Below, piece after piece: positions 1 through 9,193 of a DNA stretch of 41,919 bases (position 1 is the first letter of the stretch; every line of letters starts with the position of its first letter). A program made the position numbers and the translations under genes. The notes under the pieces were generated by a model. That model was given only the letters and a program-made list of their open reading frames with translations, was not told the DNA's origin and searched no databases. The DNA lies in NCBI GenBank assembly GCA_002428325.1, contig DIVR01000075.1, positions 23,845 to 65,763 of the forward strand, written 5' to 3'. This stretch comes from a bacterium UBP4_UBA6127 (GTDB taxonomy: Bacteria > UBP4 > UBA4092).

Positions 1-69
1 GACTGGATTCGAACCAGCGACCTCTCGCACCCCAAGCGAGTGCGCTAAACCAGGCTGCGCTACGCCCCG
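1..69 (-). tRNA. tRNA-Pro (anticodon GGG), 3' end cut by window edge
   Basis: Read on the minus strand from 69, the sequence folds as a cloverleaf. It has a CGGGGCG acceptor 5' strand, a GCGC/GCGC D stem with a GG-containing loop, an anticodon stem CTCGC/GCGAG around the loop TTGGGGT, and a T arm GCTGG-TTCGAAT-CCAGT. The middle of the anticodon loop gives GGG, which decodes CCC proline. The initial C of the acceptor also fits tRNA-Pro. The 3' acceptor strand and the CCA end lie outside the window. It sits just downstream of aroC on the same strand. Confidence 0.93.
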
Positions 70-142
70 ATGCCATTACTAAATAAGAAGTTAATTCTAG
101 ATGATTTTGGGTTCTTTTTCAATCACAATCTTCCTAAGTCCA

Positions 143-160
143 TGATTTCTAGGGAAATCA
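143..160 (-). other. Small inverted repeat across the aroC stop codon
   Basis: TGATTTC (143-149) and GAAATCA (154-160) are perfect 7-base arms around a 4-base loop. On the minus strand the TGA stop of aroC lies in the 5' arm. No T-run follows, so this is not a standard intrinsic terminator; it could be an mRNA 3' stabiliser or chance. Confidence 0.3.
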
Positions 161-1330
161 CGGCATATAGGGAAGATGGGTGAGATAACTTTGGAGATTT
201 CTCTTGATTTCAGGGATGGAATCCTCCCCAAATTTCTCTTGAAGGACCCGAACCAGTTCTATTGCCACGACGGCTTCGCCAATGACAGCGGCTGCCGGGG
301 CGGCACAGACATCTGAGCGTTCAACCGCCGCTTTTTCTGCGATTTTAGTGCCTAAATCTATTGAATCCAAGGCTCTCATCAGGGTAGCGATGGGTTTCAT
401 GGCAGCGCGGACAACTAATCTTTCACCATTAGTCATGCTGCCTTCCAATCCTCCGGCATGATTGGTTTTTCGGGTGATTTTACCATTTTCAAAATAAATT
501 GGGTCATGGACCTGGGAACCGGGTTTACGGGCGGTCTCAAAACCCATGCCGATTTCTACACCTTTAATGGCCTGGATGCTCATAAGGGCTTGAGCCAATC
601 GTCCATCGAGTTTTCTATCCCATTGGGCATGGGAACCTAATCCCATGGGTAATCCGTCCACAATGACTTCAAAGATACCGCCCAGAGTATCTCCCTCCAC
701 TTTAGCCGTATCAACCGCTTTTTTCATGTCTTCCTCAACCGAGGCGTCAAAGCATCGAAAAGGAGACTTGTCGGTTACATCCCGGATTTGGGGAATTGAG
801 GCTTCAGCGGGCAATTCTGAGGCCTTAATGGAGCCGATGGAGACAATATGCCCCACCAATTGAATGCCCAATTCAGCCAAGAAGGCTTTGGCGACACTGC
901 CGACAGCTACTCTCATCGTGGTTTCCCGGGCGCTGGCTCTTTCCAGGATATCCCGGATATCTTTACGGGCATATTTCATCAAACCGGCATAATCTGCGTG
1001 TCCGGGCCGGGGCCGGGTAATCATTTTAATAGAATCGTAATTTTCCAACGGGTTAATGGACATTCGTTCGGTCCAGTTAGCCCAGTCCCGGTTATGGACA
1101 ACTAAGGTCAGGGGACTGCCAAGGGTTTCGCCAAAGCGGACTCCGGAGGTTATTTCTATCTGGTCAGTCTCAATTTTCATCCGGCCGCCTCGGCCATATC
1201 CCATCTGCCGCCGTTTCAAATCAATATTGATTTGGTCAGGAGAGAGGGGGAGTCCGGCTGGCAAACCGTCAATAATAGCGCTCAGGCTGGGGCCATGGGA
1301 TTCACCGGCGGTAAAATAACGTAAGGGCAT
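158..1330 (-). CDS. aroC: Chorismate synthase
   Basis: Converts 5-enolpyruvylshikimate-3-phosphate to chorismate, the last common step of aromatic amino acid, folate and quinone precursor synthesis, using reduced FMN; cytosolic. Family signatures are visible: GESHG at residues 9-13, RRQMGYGRGGRMKIE around 40-54, RPRPGHADYAG at 106-116 and the RASARETT segment at 131-138. The length of 390 residues is normal for the long bacterial form. The ATG at 1330 follows an AAAGGA-like ribosome site. It lies 25 bases downstream of aroE on the same strand, so aroE-aroC probably form one transcript with the prepilin peptidase gene upstream. Confidence 0.97.
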   Translation of the reverse strand: MPLRYFTAGESHGPSLSAIIDGLPAGLPLSPDQINIDLKRRQMGYGRGGRMKIETDQIEITSGVRFGETLGSPLTLVVHNRDWANWTERMSINPLENYDSIKMITRPRPGHADYAGLMKYARKDIRDILERASARETTMRVAVGSVAKAFLAELGIQLVGHIVSIGSIKASELPAEASIPQIRDVTDKSPFRCFDASVEEDMKKAVDTAKVEGDTLGGIFEVIVDGLPMGLGSHAQWDRKLDGRLAQALMSIQAIKGVEIGMGFETARKPGSQVHDPIYFENGKITRKTNHAGGLEGSMTNGERLVVRAAMKPIATLMRALDSIDLGTKIAEKAAVERSDVCAAPAAAVIGEAVVAIELVRVLQEKFGEDSIPEIKRNLQSYLTHLPYMP

Positions 1331-1355
1331 ATTCTTTTAATCCTTTGGTCTGGAA

Positions 1356-2225
1356 TTATTCTTCTAAGTTTAAATGGTCCAGGATGGCTTTTCTCATGAT
1401 ATCCAGCGGCGGTTTGATGTCCAGCCAGATATAGAAAGAGGCGGCTCCCTGTCCAATCAGCATGGTCAGCCCATTGGCTGCCGGGCATCCTCTTTTTCGG
1501 GCTTCCCTCAAAAGGGGAGTTTCCAGGGGATTATATATTAAATCATAAATATGGGTTTTAGCGGAAAGCCATGAAGGATCAATCAACATGGGGTCTTCAG
1601 GTTTCATTCCCAAAGAGGTCGCATTGACCAACAGGTCGCATTCCTGAACCTGTTTCTGGAGTTCAGGATGCTTGATATCGATAAAAGAGGACTGGGTAGA
1701 GGGAAAATACTGTCGAACCCTTTCAATGAGCGCCTGAGCCTTTTGCAGGGTCCTTCCGGCGATGATGATTTGACCTGCTCCGGAGAGAGCGGCTTCCATG
1801 GCAACTGCCCGGCAGGCTCCGCCGGCACCCAGGATCAAGACTCTCTTCCCTTCGCATTTGAAATTTAAATCTTCTTTTAAGGCCAGCGAGAATCCCTGTC
1901 CATCGGTATTGTAACCGGAGGTTTTCCCATCCGGGTGGACAACGATGGTATTCACGCTGCCGACGGTGGATGCCCGGGTGGATAATTTATCCAGATAGGG
2001 AATCACGGCTTCCTTGAAGGGGAGGGTTACATTGACTCCCTTAAATCCCAGCGCAGTAAGGCCTTGAATGGCTTTTTCCAAATTTACAGGATTGATTTCC
2101 ATGGGGACATAAATATGATTCAGCCCCAGGTGGCGTAAGGCCGCATTGTGCATGACCGGTGAAAAACTATGGGAAATAGGGTGTCCAATGACCCCTAAAA
2201 GCTCTGTGGCCCCATTGACCGTCAT
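1356..2225 (-). CDS. aroE: Shikimate 5-dehydrogenase
   Basis: NADPH-dependent reduction of 3-dehydroshikimate to shikimate. With the start at 2225 the protein is 289 residues, close to the usual 270-290. The N-terminal substrate domain has the GHPISHSFSP segment, NVTLPFK with the catalytic lysine (K71) and NTDG with the catalytic aspartate (D108). The Rossmann loop GAGGA is at 133-137. An open frame continues 20 codons further upstream (to 2285), but that extension lies inside the prepilin peptidase gene. The ATG at 2225 is preceded by GGAGG and overlaps the upstream TGA as ATGA, so translational coupling supports the shorter start. Confidence 0.95.
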   Translation of the reverse strand: MTVNGATELLGVIGHPISHSFSPVMHNAALRHLGLNHIYVPMEINPVNLEKAIQGLTALGFKGVNVTLPFKEAVIPYLDKLSTRASTVGSVNTIVVHPDGKTSGYNTDGQGFSLALKEDLNFKCEGKRVLILGAGGACRAVAMEAALSGAGQIIIAGRTLQKAQALIERVRQYFPSTQSSFIDIKHPELQKQVQECDLLVNATSLGMKPEDPMLIDPSWLSAKTHIYDLIYNPLETPLLREARKRGCPAANGLTMLIGQGAASFYIWLDIKPPLDIMRKAILDHLNLEE

Positions 2226-3115
2226 GGCAACATGCCTCCATTGGCGGGCGGTACCATGCCTTGGGAAAGCAGGCTCAGATACCATTCAATTAACGCATTT
2301 CCCCATAGCAGGCTGATAAATGAAGCTAATGCCAGATAAGGGCCAAAGGGGATATAATGACCGGTTAATTCCGTAGAATGGTCTTTTCTTTTGAGCATCA
2401 TCAGCTGAATGGAACCGATGACGGACCCAATCAAGGAGGCTATCATCAGGGTCAATATCACCAGCTGCCAGCCAATAAAAGCTCCGACCATGGCCAGAAG
2501 TTTGACATCCCCGCCTCCCATGGCGTCCTTTTTTAAAATGGCTTTGGCGATGACTCCAATCAATAGCAGGATGCCCCCGCCGAACAGAACTCCCAGAAAG
2601 GAATTCACCAGGGGTATATATTTCCCCATTGGATAGGTCAGAATGGTCCCATTTTCAATGATAAACCCTCCCCCCAGGTAGGGGAAAAAGGTTAAGAATC
2701 CCGCCACTAATAGCCCAAATACAATTCCCGAAAGGGATATCTCATCCGGGATAATCAAATGGTCCAGGTCGATAAAGGTAACGACTATCAAGCCGGCGGC
2801 CAAAATAGTATAAATGATGGAAGCCGGAGAAACTCCCTTGAAGACCCAGTGAATCAAAAGAAAACAAATACCGGTCAGTAATTCCACCAGAAAATAACGG
2901 ATGGAAAAGGGTTCCTTGCAATGGCGGCATTTGCCCCTCAAAATGATATAACTTAATAAGGGTAAATTGTCATACCAGGCAATCAATTGATTGCATTTTG
3001 GACAGTGGGAACGGGGTGTAACAATCGATTCTCCCGCTGGCATCCGGTAGATACAGACATTCAGAAAACTTCCTATGCAAATTCCAAAGATGAAGATAAA
3101 GAGTGTAATTGTCAT
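2222..3115 (-). CDS. pilD: Prepilin leader peptidase / N-methyltransferase (A24)
   Basis: Integral membrane aspartic protease that cleaves type IV prepilin or pseudopilin leaders and N-methylates the new N-terminus. The N-terminal domain has the GSFLNVCIYRMP signature followed by two CxxC pairs (CPKC and CRHC), a zinc site typical of bifunctional members. Catalytic aspartates are in FIDLDHLIIPDE and in GGGDVKLLAMVGAF (the GxGD motif). About eight hydrophobic segments are visible. I chose the ATG at 3115 because it begins right at the first membrane segment, as in relatives (297 residues). A TTG at 3193 with an AAAGG site would add 26 residues. Its stop overlaps the aroE start. Its natural partner is the PilB-like ATPase at 13080-14609. 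Confidence 0.92.
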   Translation of the reverse strand: MTITLFIFIFGICIGSFLNVCIYRMPAGESIVTPRSHCPKCNQLIAWYDNLPLLSYIILRGKCRHCKEPFSIRYFLVELLTGICFLLIHWVFKGVSPASIIYTILAAGLIVVTFIDLDHLIIPDEISLSGIVFGLLVAGFLTFFPYLGGGFIIENGTILTYPMGKYIPLVNSFLGVLFGGGILLLIGVIAKAILKKDAMGGGDVKLLAMVGAFIGWQLVILTLMIASLIGSVIGSIQLMMLKRKDHSTELTGHYIPFGPYLALASFISLLWGNALIEWYLSLLSQGMVPPANGGMLP

Positions 3116-3457
3116 AATTAAAAGAATATAATGGGAGAGGTGTCCCTTTGGCAAGTCTGTTTTGTCTTTTCTTAAAAATATGAGACTTTTCAACTTAACC
3201 TTTAAGGGGTTAATCCTTTTTTATTTTCCCATCAATTCATCCTTTTCCCTTTCTCATGATCTATTCACTTTTCCTTTTTCCATCTGTCTATTTTAAGAAT
3301 CATTCTTATTTTATTTACTGATTTCTCCTGGAATCAGAAGGGTGTTTTAACGGACCATCTCAGAGACACTCCGTTACAACTCCGTTTATGAACCGATTTC
3401 GGGAGGATACAAACTCAGAACCATTCCGAGAAGAACAATCAGGGAAATTAATAAGAA
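3116..3457. other. Intergenic region between mfd and prepilin peptidase
   Basis: About 340 bases, T-rich on the plus strand. It holds the alternative TTG start of the prepilin peptidase (3193) and one copy of a 42-base dispersed repeat (3345-3386). I see no convincing gene, tRNA or intrinsic terminator in it. The break suggests that the prepilin peptidase-aroE-aroC group may have its own promoter here, but no clear -35/-10 pair was found. Confidence 0.5.
3345..3386 (+). repeat. 42-bp dispersed intergenic repeat, copy 1
   Basis: Begins TTTTAACGGA, has TCAGA at the same offset as copy 2, and ends CTCCGTTAC-2 bases-CTCCGTT. Aligned without gaps to 32460-32501, 33 of 42 bases agree, and mismatches lie mostly in the inner part. 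AACGGA (3349-3354) and TCCGTT (3370-3375) are inverted arms. It resembles a REP-like or small non-autonomous element, but the class is unknown. Confidence 0.55.
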
Positions 3458-6400
3458 TTAAGAGGAAGCGGAGTGTTTGGCAGCGGTTGGAGTTTTAGGA
3501 GCTGGCGCTGCGGCTTTTAATTTGTTAAGGAGAATCCTCAATTGGGTTGGGGCATCCTTTGTGGCAGCCTGTTTACGGACCAGGAAAATCTGGTCTGTTC
3601 CCTGGGGATGGATTTCAATGCCTTTGATGGCATTAAAAGCCTTGAAAGCATAAGGAGGCGCCTGCATCTGCCACTGGAATTGAATCATCTGCTTATTCAG
3701 CCGGAGATAGACAATTCCCAGGGCGGAGGCCTCCACTCTGACCTTGACGATTTCCAGCAGGTTCTGGGCAACCTGGGGCAGGGGGCCAAAACGGTCCACC
3801 ATTTCTTCTTCCACTGTCTTGATATCATCAATGGATTTAGCGACCGCCAGTTTTCGGTAGAGATTAAATTTTTGTTTTTCATCAGGGACATAATCAGATG
3901 GAATAAGGGCTTGAAGGGGGACATCGATCTTAGTATCAGGATTTTCAGGGAGGCCTTCTCCTTTTAGTTCGGCAATGGTCTGTTCCACCAATTTACAATA
4001 TAAATCAAAGCCAATAGCTTCCATGTGGCCGCTCTGGTCCGAGCCCAGGAGGTTCCCCATTCCCCTGATTTCCAAATCCCGCATGGCAATCCGGTATCCG
4101 GAACCCAGTTCAGTATATTCCTTCAGGGTCTGGAGCCTTCGGGTGGCGATGCTGGTTATTCCTTTTGAACCGGGAATCAACAGATAAGCGTAAGCCTGAT
4201 GCCGGTCCCGGCCAACCCTGCCGCGAAGCTGGTATAACTGGGAAAGACCCAAAGCATCCGCCCGGTTAATGATAATGGTGTTGCAATTGGGAATATCCAG
4301 CCCGCTTTCAATGATGGTGGTGGCGATCAGGATATCATACCGTTTGGAAATAAAATCCAGCATGACCTTTTCCAGTTCTTTTTCACTCATCTGTCCATGG
4401 CCCACGATGATCCGGGCTTCAGGAACTGTTTCCTGGATTTTATCTGCCATCTGGTAAATGGACTGGACCCGGTTATGGACAAAATAGACCTGGCCTCCCC
4501 GGTTCATTTCTCTCATGACGGCTTCCCGGATGATTTTAGGTTCAAACCGGTGGATGGAGGTCTGGATCGGGAGCCTGTCTTCCGGCGGGGTATTGATGAT
4601 GCTCAAATCCCGGATGCCTGAGAGAGACATATATAGGGTCCTGGGAATAGGAGTTGCCGTGAGGGTCAGGACATCAATTTCTTTCTTGAGCTGTTTTAAT
4701 TTTTCCTTATGGGTTACGCCAAACCGTTGTTCTTCATCAACAATGACCAACCCCAGGTTTTTAAATTTAATATCTTTGGAGAGGATTCGATGGGTCCCAA
4801 TGACGATATCCACAGAGCCATTTTCCAGTCCCTCAACGGTTCTTTTGACATCCGTAGGAGTCCTGAACCGGCTGATCATTTCCACACTGACAGGGTATTC
4901 TGCCAGCCGTTCGCTGAATGTGTACCAGTGTTGCTGGGCCAGAATAGTGGTGGGTACCAGGACAGCCACCTGCTTTTTGTCCATGACAGCTTTAAAAGCA
5001 GCCCGGATAGCCACTTCCGTTTTGCCAAAGCCAACATCCCCGCAAAGAAGCCTGTCCATGGGCTGCTCAGTCTGCATATCTTCCTTGATTTCCTGAATCG
5101 CTTTTAATTGGTCTTTGGTTTCTTCATACGGGAAACCGGCTTCAAATTCGTTTTGCCAGATGGTGTCCTCAGAAAAGGGATGGCCCTTGACCATCTGACG
5201 CATCCCATAAAGCTCCAGAAGCTCCCGGGCCATTTTCTGAATGGATTCTTTTGCTTTATTTTTGGTTCTCTGCCAGGATTTTTCTCCCAGTTGATTGAGG
5301 TTAGGATTGGATTCATCCCGGGCGATATATCTCTGGACCATGTGGATTTGTTGGACAGGGACATAAAGCTTATCCCCATCGGCATATTCCAGCATCAAAA
5401 AGTCAGCCGGCGTATTATCAATAGTCATTTGCTTCAGGCCCAGGTATTTGCCGATGCCGTGATCGATATGGACAATCAGGTCCCCCGGCTTAAGCTCCTG
5501 GATATCGGTAATGGGAGCGCCATCCTTGAAACGGCGGAAATGCCGAACCCGGGTGTAACGGGTGAAGATTTCCCGGTCGGTCAGAATGGCCAGTTTTAAT
5601 TCCTGGGATATGAAGCCGCTGGCGATATCTGCAATGGTAATGTAAATGGGGTATTCCCCGGTGGCCTCTGAAGAAAGGTCCTCGGCCAGGGTCTCAGCAT
5701 CCAGGTTATCCAATTCTTCCGGATGGATATCTTTTTCTTGAAGAATCTCCATGAACCGATCTTTTTGCCCGGTGTTATCACAGACCAAAAAGAGACGGTA
5801 AGATTCCTGTTGCCATTTTTTAATATGTTCGGCCAACCGGTCATACTGGCCCCGATAAGCCTCTACGGATTGGGTAGGAATATCAAATTTCCGAAGGGAG
5901 GTGTTTTCATCTTTTAAGGGCCGGGGATTTTCCAACATGGAAAACTGGAAGAGGGTACGGGATCCGATGGATTCCAGTAATTCCGAAAAGGTGAAAATGA
6001 GAGATTCGGGAGAAGGTTCTTTCCGCTTATCTTTGAGGGTCTGTTCGTGCCGTTCCTCGTAAAGCTTATAATGCTCTTTTTGCTTTTCCTGAATTTGGGG
6101 GGGTTCATCAAAAATAATCAGACTTTCGTCCGGAAAATAATCCGACAGACAGGCTAGTTTGATGTTTTCGCTCAGGGCATAATCAATGATTTCGGACTCG
6201 CTGGCCGGGGAGATGGTAACGGTCTCAACTTCTACAATGGACCGTTGGTTAGAGGCCCTGAAGGTGCGAATGGACTCCAGAGTATTGCCATAAAATTCCA
6301 GCCGGAAGGGATTATCCGAAGTGGTGTTGAAAATATCCAATATCCCGCCACGAATGGCAAACTGGCCCCTCTGATCAACCAGGGGAACTCTCTCATAACC

Positions 6401-6904
6401 GGCTTCTGCCAATTGAAGAGCGATTTTGTCTATTGCATAATCTTCCCCAAAAGTGAAACTCAAGGTCATGGATCTAAACAGTTCTATAGGAATGAGTTTT
6501 TCCTGCAAATCCCGAATAGAGGTGATGATGACAGGACAATCCTGAGGTTGGGGAGAACTCTGGTATTCAATCAATCTTTGCTGGACCAACAGCCGTTCTG
6601 CGGTCAATTCCACCATGGGTTCGATATCTTCGTAGGGAAGTATTTCTTTCCCGGGGAAATGTAATATCTCCCGGCTGGTATAGGCTTTTAAATCCTCCAG
6701 CCAAGTGAAGGCTGACTCGTCATCAGCGGTTACTATCAAGAGGGGCAGAGGCTTTTGCTTTAAGAGAGCGGATACAAGATAACCTTTTGACGAACCGGAA
6801 AGGCCGCTGATGACTATTTCGCAATTGTTACCAGATATGCTTTCCTGAATTTCAGGCAGGATCTTTAGATATTTTGCATAACGGGTCAGGTCTGATAATT
6901 TCAT
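3458..6904 (-). CDS. mfd: Transcription-repair coupling factor
   Basis: ATP-driven DNA translocase that removes RNA polymerase stalled at lesions and recruits UvrA. The 1148-residue length matches the family. The N-terminal UvrB-like region is followed by an RNA polymerase-interacting (CarD-like) domain near residues 465-530, with the phrase GDLIVHIDHGIGKYLGL. The RecG-like motor carries Walker A GDVGFGKTE near 620-630 and the DEEQRFG box near 722. Motifs V/VI (ATTIIESGLDIPNCN, QLRGRVGRD) and the C-terminal TRCF domain follow. The last about 20 residues are Ala/Pro/Lys/Thr-rich and look like a disordered tail. No clear Shine-Dalgarno sequence precedes the ATG. Confidence 0.98.
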   Translation of the reverse strand: MKLSDLTRYAKYLKILPEIQESISGNNCEIVISGLSGSSKGYLVSALLKQKPLPLLIVTADDESAFTWLEDLKAYTSREILHFPGKEILPYEDIEPMVELTAERLLVQQRLIEYQSSPQPQDCPVIITSIRDLQEKLIPIELFRSMTLSFTFGEDYAIDKIALQLAEAGYERVPLVDQRGQFAIRGGILDIFNTTSDNPFRLEFYGNTLESIRTFRASNQRSIVEVETVTISPASESEIIDYALSENIKLACLSDYFPDESLIIFDEPPQIQEKQKEHYKLYEERHEQTLKDKRKEPSPESLIFTFSELLESIGSRTLFQFSMLENPRPLKDENTSLRKFDIPTQSVEAYRGQYDRLAEHIKKWQQESYRLFLVCDNTGQKDRFMEILQEKDIHPEELDNLDAETLAEDLSSEATGEYPIYITIADIASGFISQELKLAILTDREIFTRYTRVRHFRRFKDGAPITDIQELKPGDLIVHIDHGIGKYLGLKQMTIDNTPADFLMLEYADGDKLYVPVQQIHMVQRYIARDESNPNLNQLGEKSWQRTKNKAKESIQKMARELLELYGMRQMVKGHPFSEDTIWQNEFEAGFPYEETKDQLKAIQEIKEDMQTEQPMDRLLCGDVGFGKTEVAIRAAFKAVMDKKQVAVLVPTTILAQQHWYTFSERLAEYPVSVEMISRFRTPTDVKRTVEGLENGSVDIVIGTHRILSKDIKFKNLGLVIVDEEQRFGVTHKEKLKQLKKEIDVLTLTATPIPRTLYMSLSGIRDLSIINTPPEDRLPIQTSIHRFEPKIIREAVMREMNRGGQVYFVHNRVQSIYQMADKIQETVPEARIIVGHGQMSEKELEKVMLDFISKRYDILIATTIIESGLDIPNCNTIIINRADALGLSQLYQLRGRVGRDRHQAYAYLLIPGSKGITSIATRRLQTLKEYTELGSGYRIAMRDLEIRGMGNLLGSDQSGHMEAIGFDLYCKLVEQTIAELKGEGLPENPDTKIDVPLQALIPSDYVPDEKQKFNLYRKLAVAKSIDDIKTVEEEMVDRFGPLPQVAQNLLEIVKVRVEASALGIVYLRLNKQMIQFQWQMQAPPYAFKAFNAIKGIEIHPQGTDQIFLVRKQAATKDAPTQLRILLNKLKAAAPAPKTPTAAKHSASS

Positions 6905-6962
6905 TTTATGATTGAGAACAGGTATATAAGATAATACAAAATCTTATCTTTGCATATTCTAC

Positions 6963-7568
6963 TTATGGGGTAATGTGCACTTTTCTTCCGGATATCCGGA
7001 TTCTATTTTCAGTGATAAGCTGGAGAGCCCTGATGTAGAGTTTATGTTCCTCGGTATGAATTTTAGCTTCCAGGATTTCCATGGAATCTTTTTCTTCAAT
7101 CACAACCGGAACCTGTGCAATAATGGGGCCCGAATCCACCCCTTCATCCACAAAATGCACTGTGACTCCGGTGACTTTAGCCCCATATTCATAGGCATCC
7201 CGGATTCCATGAGCCCCGGGAAATGACGGCAGTAAAGCCGGGTGAATATTCACAATTTTATTATGGTAAGCCTTGATGAAATCCGGAGTTAAAATCCTCA
7301 TGTACCCGGCCAAAACCACTAACCGGACAGCATGCTTTTCGAAAATATCACAGATGGCTTTTTCGTGGGTTCCCCTGTCTTGATATGACTTGGGAGGAAC
7401 ACAATAATCAGGGAGGTTATGTTTCCTTGCCCTCTCCAGAGCAAATGCCTGGGATTTGTCGGAGACCACGCAGGCTATTTCCGCTTTTAATAAGCCGGAT
7501 TCAATGGCATCGATAATGGCTTGCAGATTGGAACCATTGCCTGAAGCCAGCACAGCAATTTTCAACAT
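6963..7568 (-). CDS. purN: Phosphoribosylglycinamide formyltransferase
   Basis: Transfers the formyl group of 10-formyl-THF to glycinamide ribonucleotide, the third step of purine synthesis. The N-terminal ASGNGSNLQAI phosphate-binding loop is at residues 8-18. The catalytic Asn-His-Asp triad is present as N107 and H109 (NIHPALLPSFPG) and D145 (VDEGVDSGPI). The length of 201 residues fits the family. It lies between truA (37 bases upstream) and mfd (58 bases downstream) on the minus strand. No other purine gene is in the window. Confidence 0.96.
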   Translation of the reverse strand: MLKIAVLASGNGSNLQAIIDAIESGLLKAEIACVVSDKSQAFALERARKHNLPDYCVPPKSYQDRGTHEKAICDIFEKHAVRLVVLAGYMRILTPDFIKAYHNKIVNIHPALLPSFPGAHGIRDAYEYGAKVTGVTVHFVDEGVDSGPIIAQVPVVIEEKDSMEILEAKIHTEEHKLYIRALQLITENRIRISGRKVHITP

Positions 7569-7605
7569 GGTTTATTCTCCTGCGTATTGAGAGCAAAAAA
7601 TTAGT

Positions 7606-8343
7606 TTAATATTCAACCTTTATTAAAAAAAGACCCTGGGGAGGGACCGTATATCCTGCGCGTTTACGTTCCCGGGACTCAATGATGACTTTCATTTCTG
7701 TATATTCAATTTTACCACGGCCTATATCGATAAGGGTTCCCACGATCGAACGGACCATATGATGAAAGAATCCATTGGCCTTGATATCCATGATTATTAA
7801 TTCTCCCTCCCGGGCCAGATTGAAATAGGTAACGGTCCTGACGGGATTATGGGTCAATTCGGGACTAGCGTTGAATACGGTAAAATCGTGAGTTCCCAAA
7901 ATAGACTGACCAGCCTTTTGCATAGAATCAAAATCAAGGCTGCCCGGTAAATAATAACTGGATCGGGCTTCAAACACATGCGGGACCGAACTGTTGAGAA
8001 TCCGATAACGATACCAGCGGGAAGTGGCATTCCATCTGGCGTTGAATGATTCAGGCATCTCTTCTGCCGAGAGAATCGCAATATCCGGAATCACCTTTGA
8101 ATTAACCGCTCTGATCAGGTTAGGGAGAGGAATGGAACTATCTGTATAAAAATTAGCCACCTGTCCCAAGGCATGGACACCGGTATCCGTTCGACCGGCG
8201 CAAATCAAACGAATGGGATGATTTACGATCCGGGATATTACTTCTTCCAGGGTGTTTTGAATAGTGCGGCCGGAGGCTTGAACCTGCCATCCCAGAAATT
8301 GGGTCCCATCATATTCCAGGACGAGTTTTATATTTCGTTTCAT
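7606..8343 (-). CDS. truA: tRNA pseudouridine(38-40) synthase
   Basis: Isomerises uridines 38-40 in the anticodon arm of tRNAs. The catalytic aspartate is D53 in AGRTDTGVHALGQV (residues 49-62). The early EYDGTQFLGWQ and late FFHHMVRSIVGTLIDIG motifs are typical of TruA. Length 245 residues, complete. The start is four bases after the stop of the upstream membrane-protease-like gene, so the two are surely co-transcribed. Confidence 0.97.
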   Translation of the reverse strand: MKRNIKLVLEYDGTQFLGWQVQASGRTIQNTLEEVISRIVNHPIRLICAGRTDTGVHALGQVANFYTDSSIPLPNLIRAVNSKVIPDIAILSAEEMPESFNARWNATSRWYRYRILNSSVPHVFEARSSYYLPGSLDFDSMQKAGQSILGTHDFTVFNASPELTHNPVRTVTYFNLAREGELIIMDIKANGFFHHMVRSIVGTLIDIGRGKIEYTEMKVIIESRERKRAGYTVPPQGLFLIKVEY

Positions 8344-8347
8344 GGAT

Positions 8348-9187
8348 TTATCTATTTATTTGAGCGACTAAAATCAAGATGGCCAGGAATATGGTGATAA
8401 AAAGAAAGGTGGTCTGCAGCTCTTTCTTCTTAAATTCCAGCAGTTTCCAGTTTACCATAAGGAAGGCAGCCGAGATAAATGGGATGGCTGGTAGGGGTTT
8501 CCCTGATAATACCGAAAGTAAATAAACGGAGAAGATAGCCACAATCAGGGCCCAACTGGTCTGCCTACGTTTTAACTGGTAGCGGGGTATTACTCCCAGA
8601 TAAAGGGCCATGAAGGTAATATCTCCCAACCCAATGGTTGGATAAATCTGCTGTGTCCCCAGGAGGGGATAGAGAATCAGAAAATAATTATGTGATTGGG
8701 GATTCTGGATAATCAGTTGAGAAGGTCCTCCCCATACACTCCATAGGTCCATGACAGAAGCTACCAGAGAAAGAGGGACCAGATAACTCCGTTCACTGAC
8801 CCCCTGGGCAACAATTTTTCCCACATGGCACCCGATTCCTAATAATCCAATATCGATAATCAAAGCGGATATGACAGATAAGGGAAGAAGCTGATTAGAG
8901 TAATGGATCATGGCGGCATAAATTAAGGTCATTCCAAAAAGGACAGGGATTGTCGTTTTGATTCGAATCCATTTATCAATGACATAGAGGGTGTTTCCCA
9001 CCAGGACAATACAGGATAATACAGCCAAATAGGAGCTGCTCCAGAATAAAGGACTGTGTTCTCCCGGATTGGGAATCATGGGAGAGATCCACGCCATTAC
9101 GAGAAAAATGAATATCCATATCGGTAAAGCCCATACGAGTGGAGGAACTTCTGTCTCTATCCAATGGAATAATGATTTATTAACCAT
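8348..9187 (-). CDS. Presenilin-like (A22-type) intramembrane aspartyl protease candidate
   Basis: A 279-residue protein with seven to nine predicted membrane segments. Three features occur in the order known for presenilin/signal-peptide-peptidase proteins: an aspartate in a membrane helix (D147 in SVMDLWSVW), GLGD at 186-189 in a later helix, and a PAL-like motif at 232-236 (LPAIP within GKPLPAIPF) before the last helices. In that family the two aspartates are catalytic and PAL shapes the active site. Archaeal A22 homologues have a similar aspartate-SVY sequence. I infer a protease; it might instead be a non-catalytic membrane protein. It lies between a peptide-type binding protein (6-base gap) and truA (4-base gap). 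Confidence 0.6.
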   Translation of the reverse strand: MVNKSLFHWIETEVPPLVWALPIWIFIFLVMAWISPMIPNPGEHSPLFWSSSYLAVLSCIVLVGNTLYVIDKWIRIKTTIPVLFGMTLIYAAMIHYSNQLLPLSVISALIIDIGLLGIGCHVGKIVAQGVSERSYLVPLSLVASVMDLWSVWGGPSQLIIQNPQSHNYFLILYPLLGTQQIYPTIGLGDITFMALYLGVIPRYQLKRRQTSWALIVAIFSVYLLSVLSGKPLPAIPFISAAFLMVNWKLLEFKKKELQTTFLFITIFLAILILVAQINR

Positions 9188-9193
9188 AGCTTC

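Noticed and set aside
2226..2285. N-terminal extension of aroE by 20 codons
   Set aside because: Lies inside the end of the prepilin peptidase gene and does not resemble AroE; the overlapping ATGA start has a GGAGG site.
4515..5096. Long open frame of 193 codons on the plus strand
   Set aside because: Entirely antisense to the motor region of mfd, with no recognisable domain; explained by codon bias of the real gene.
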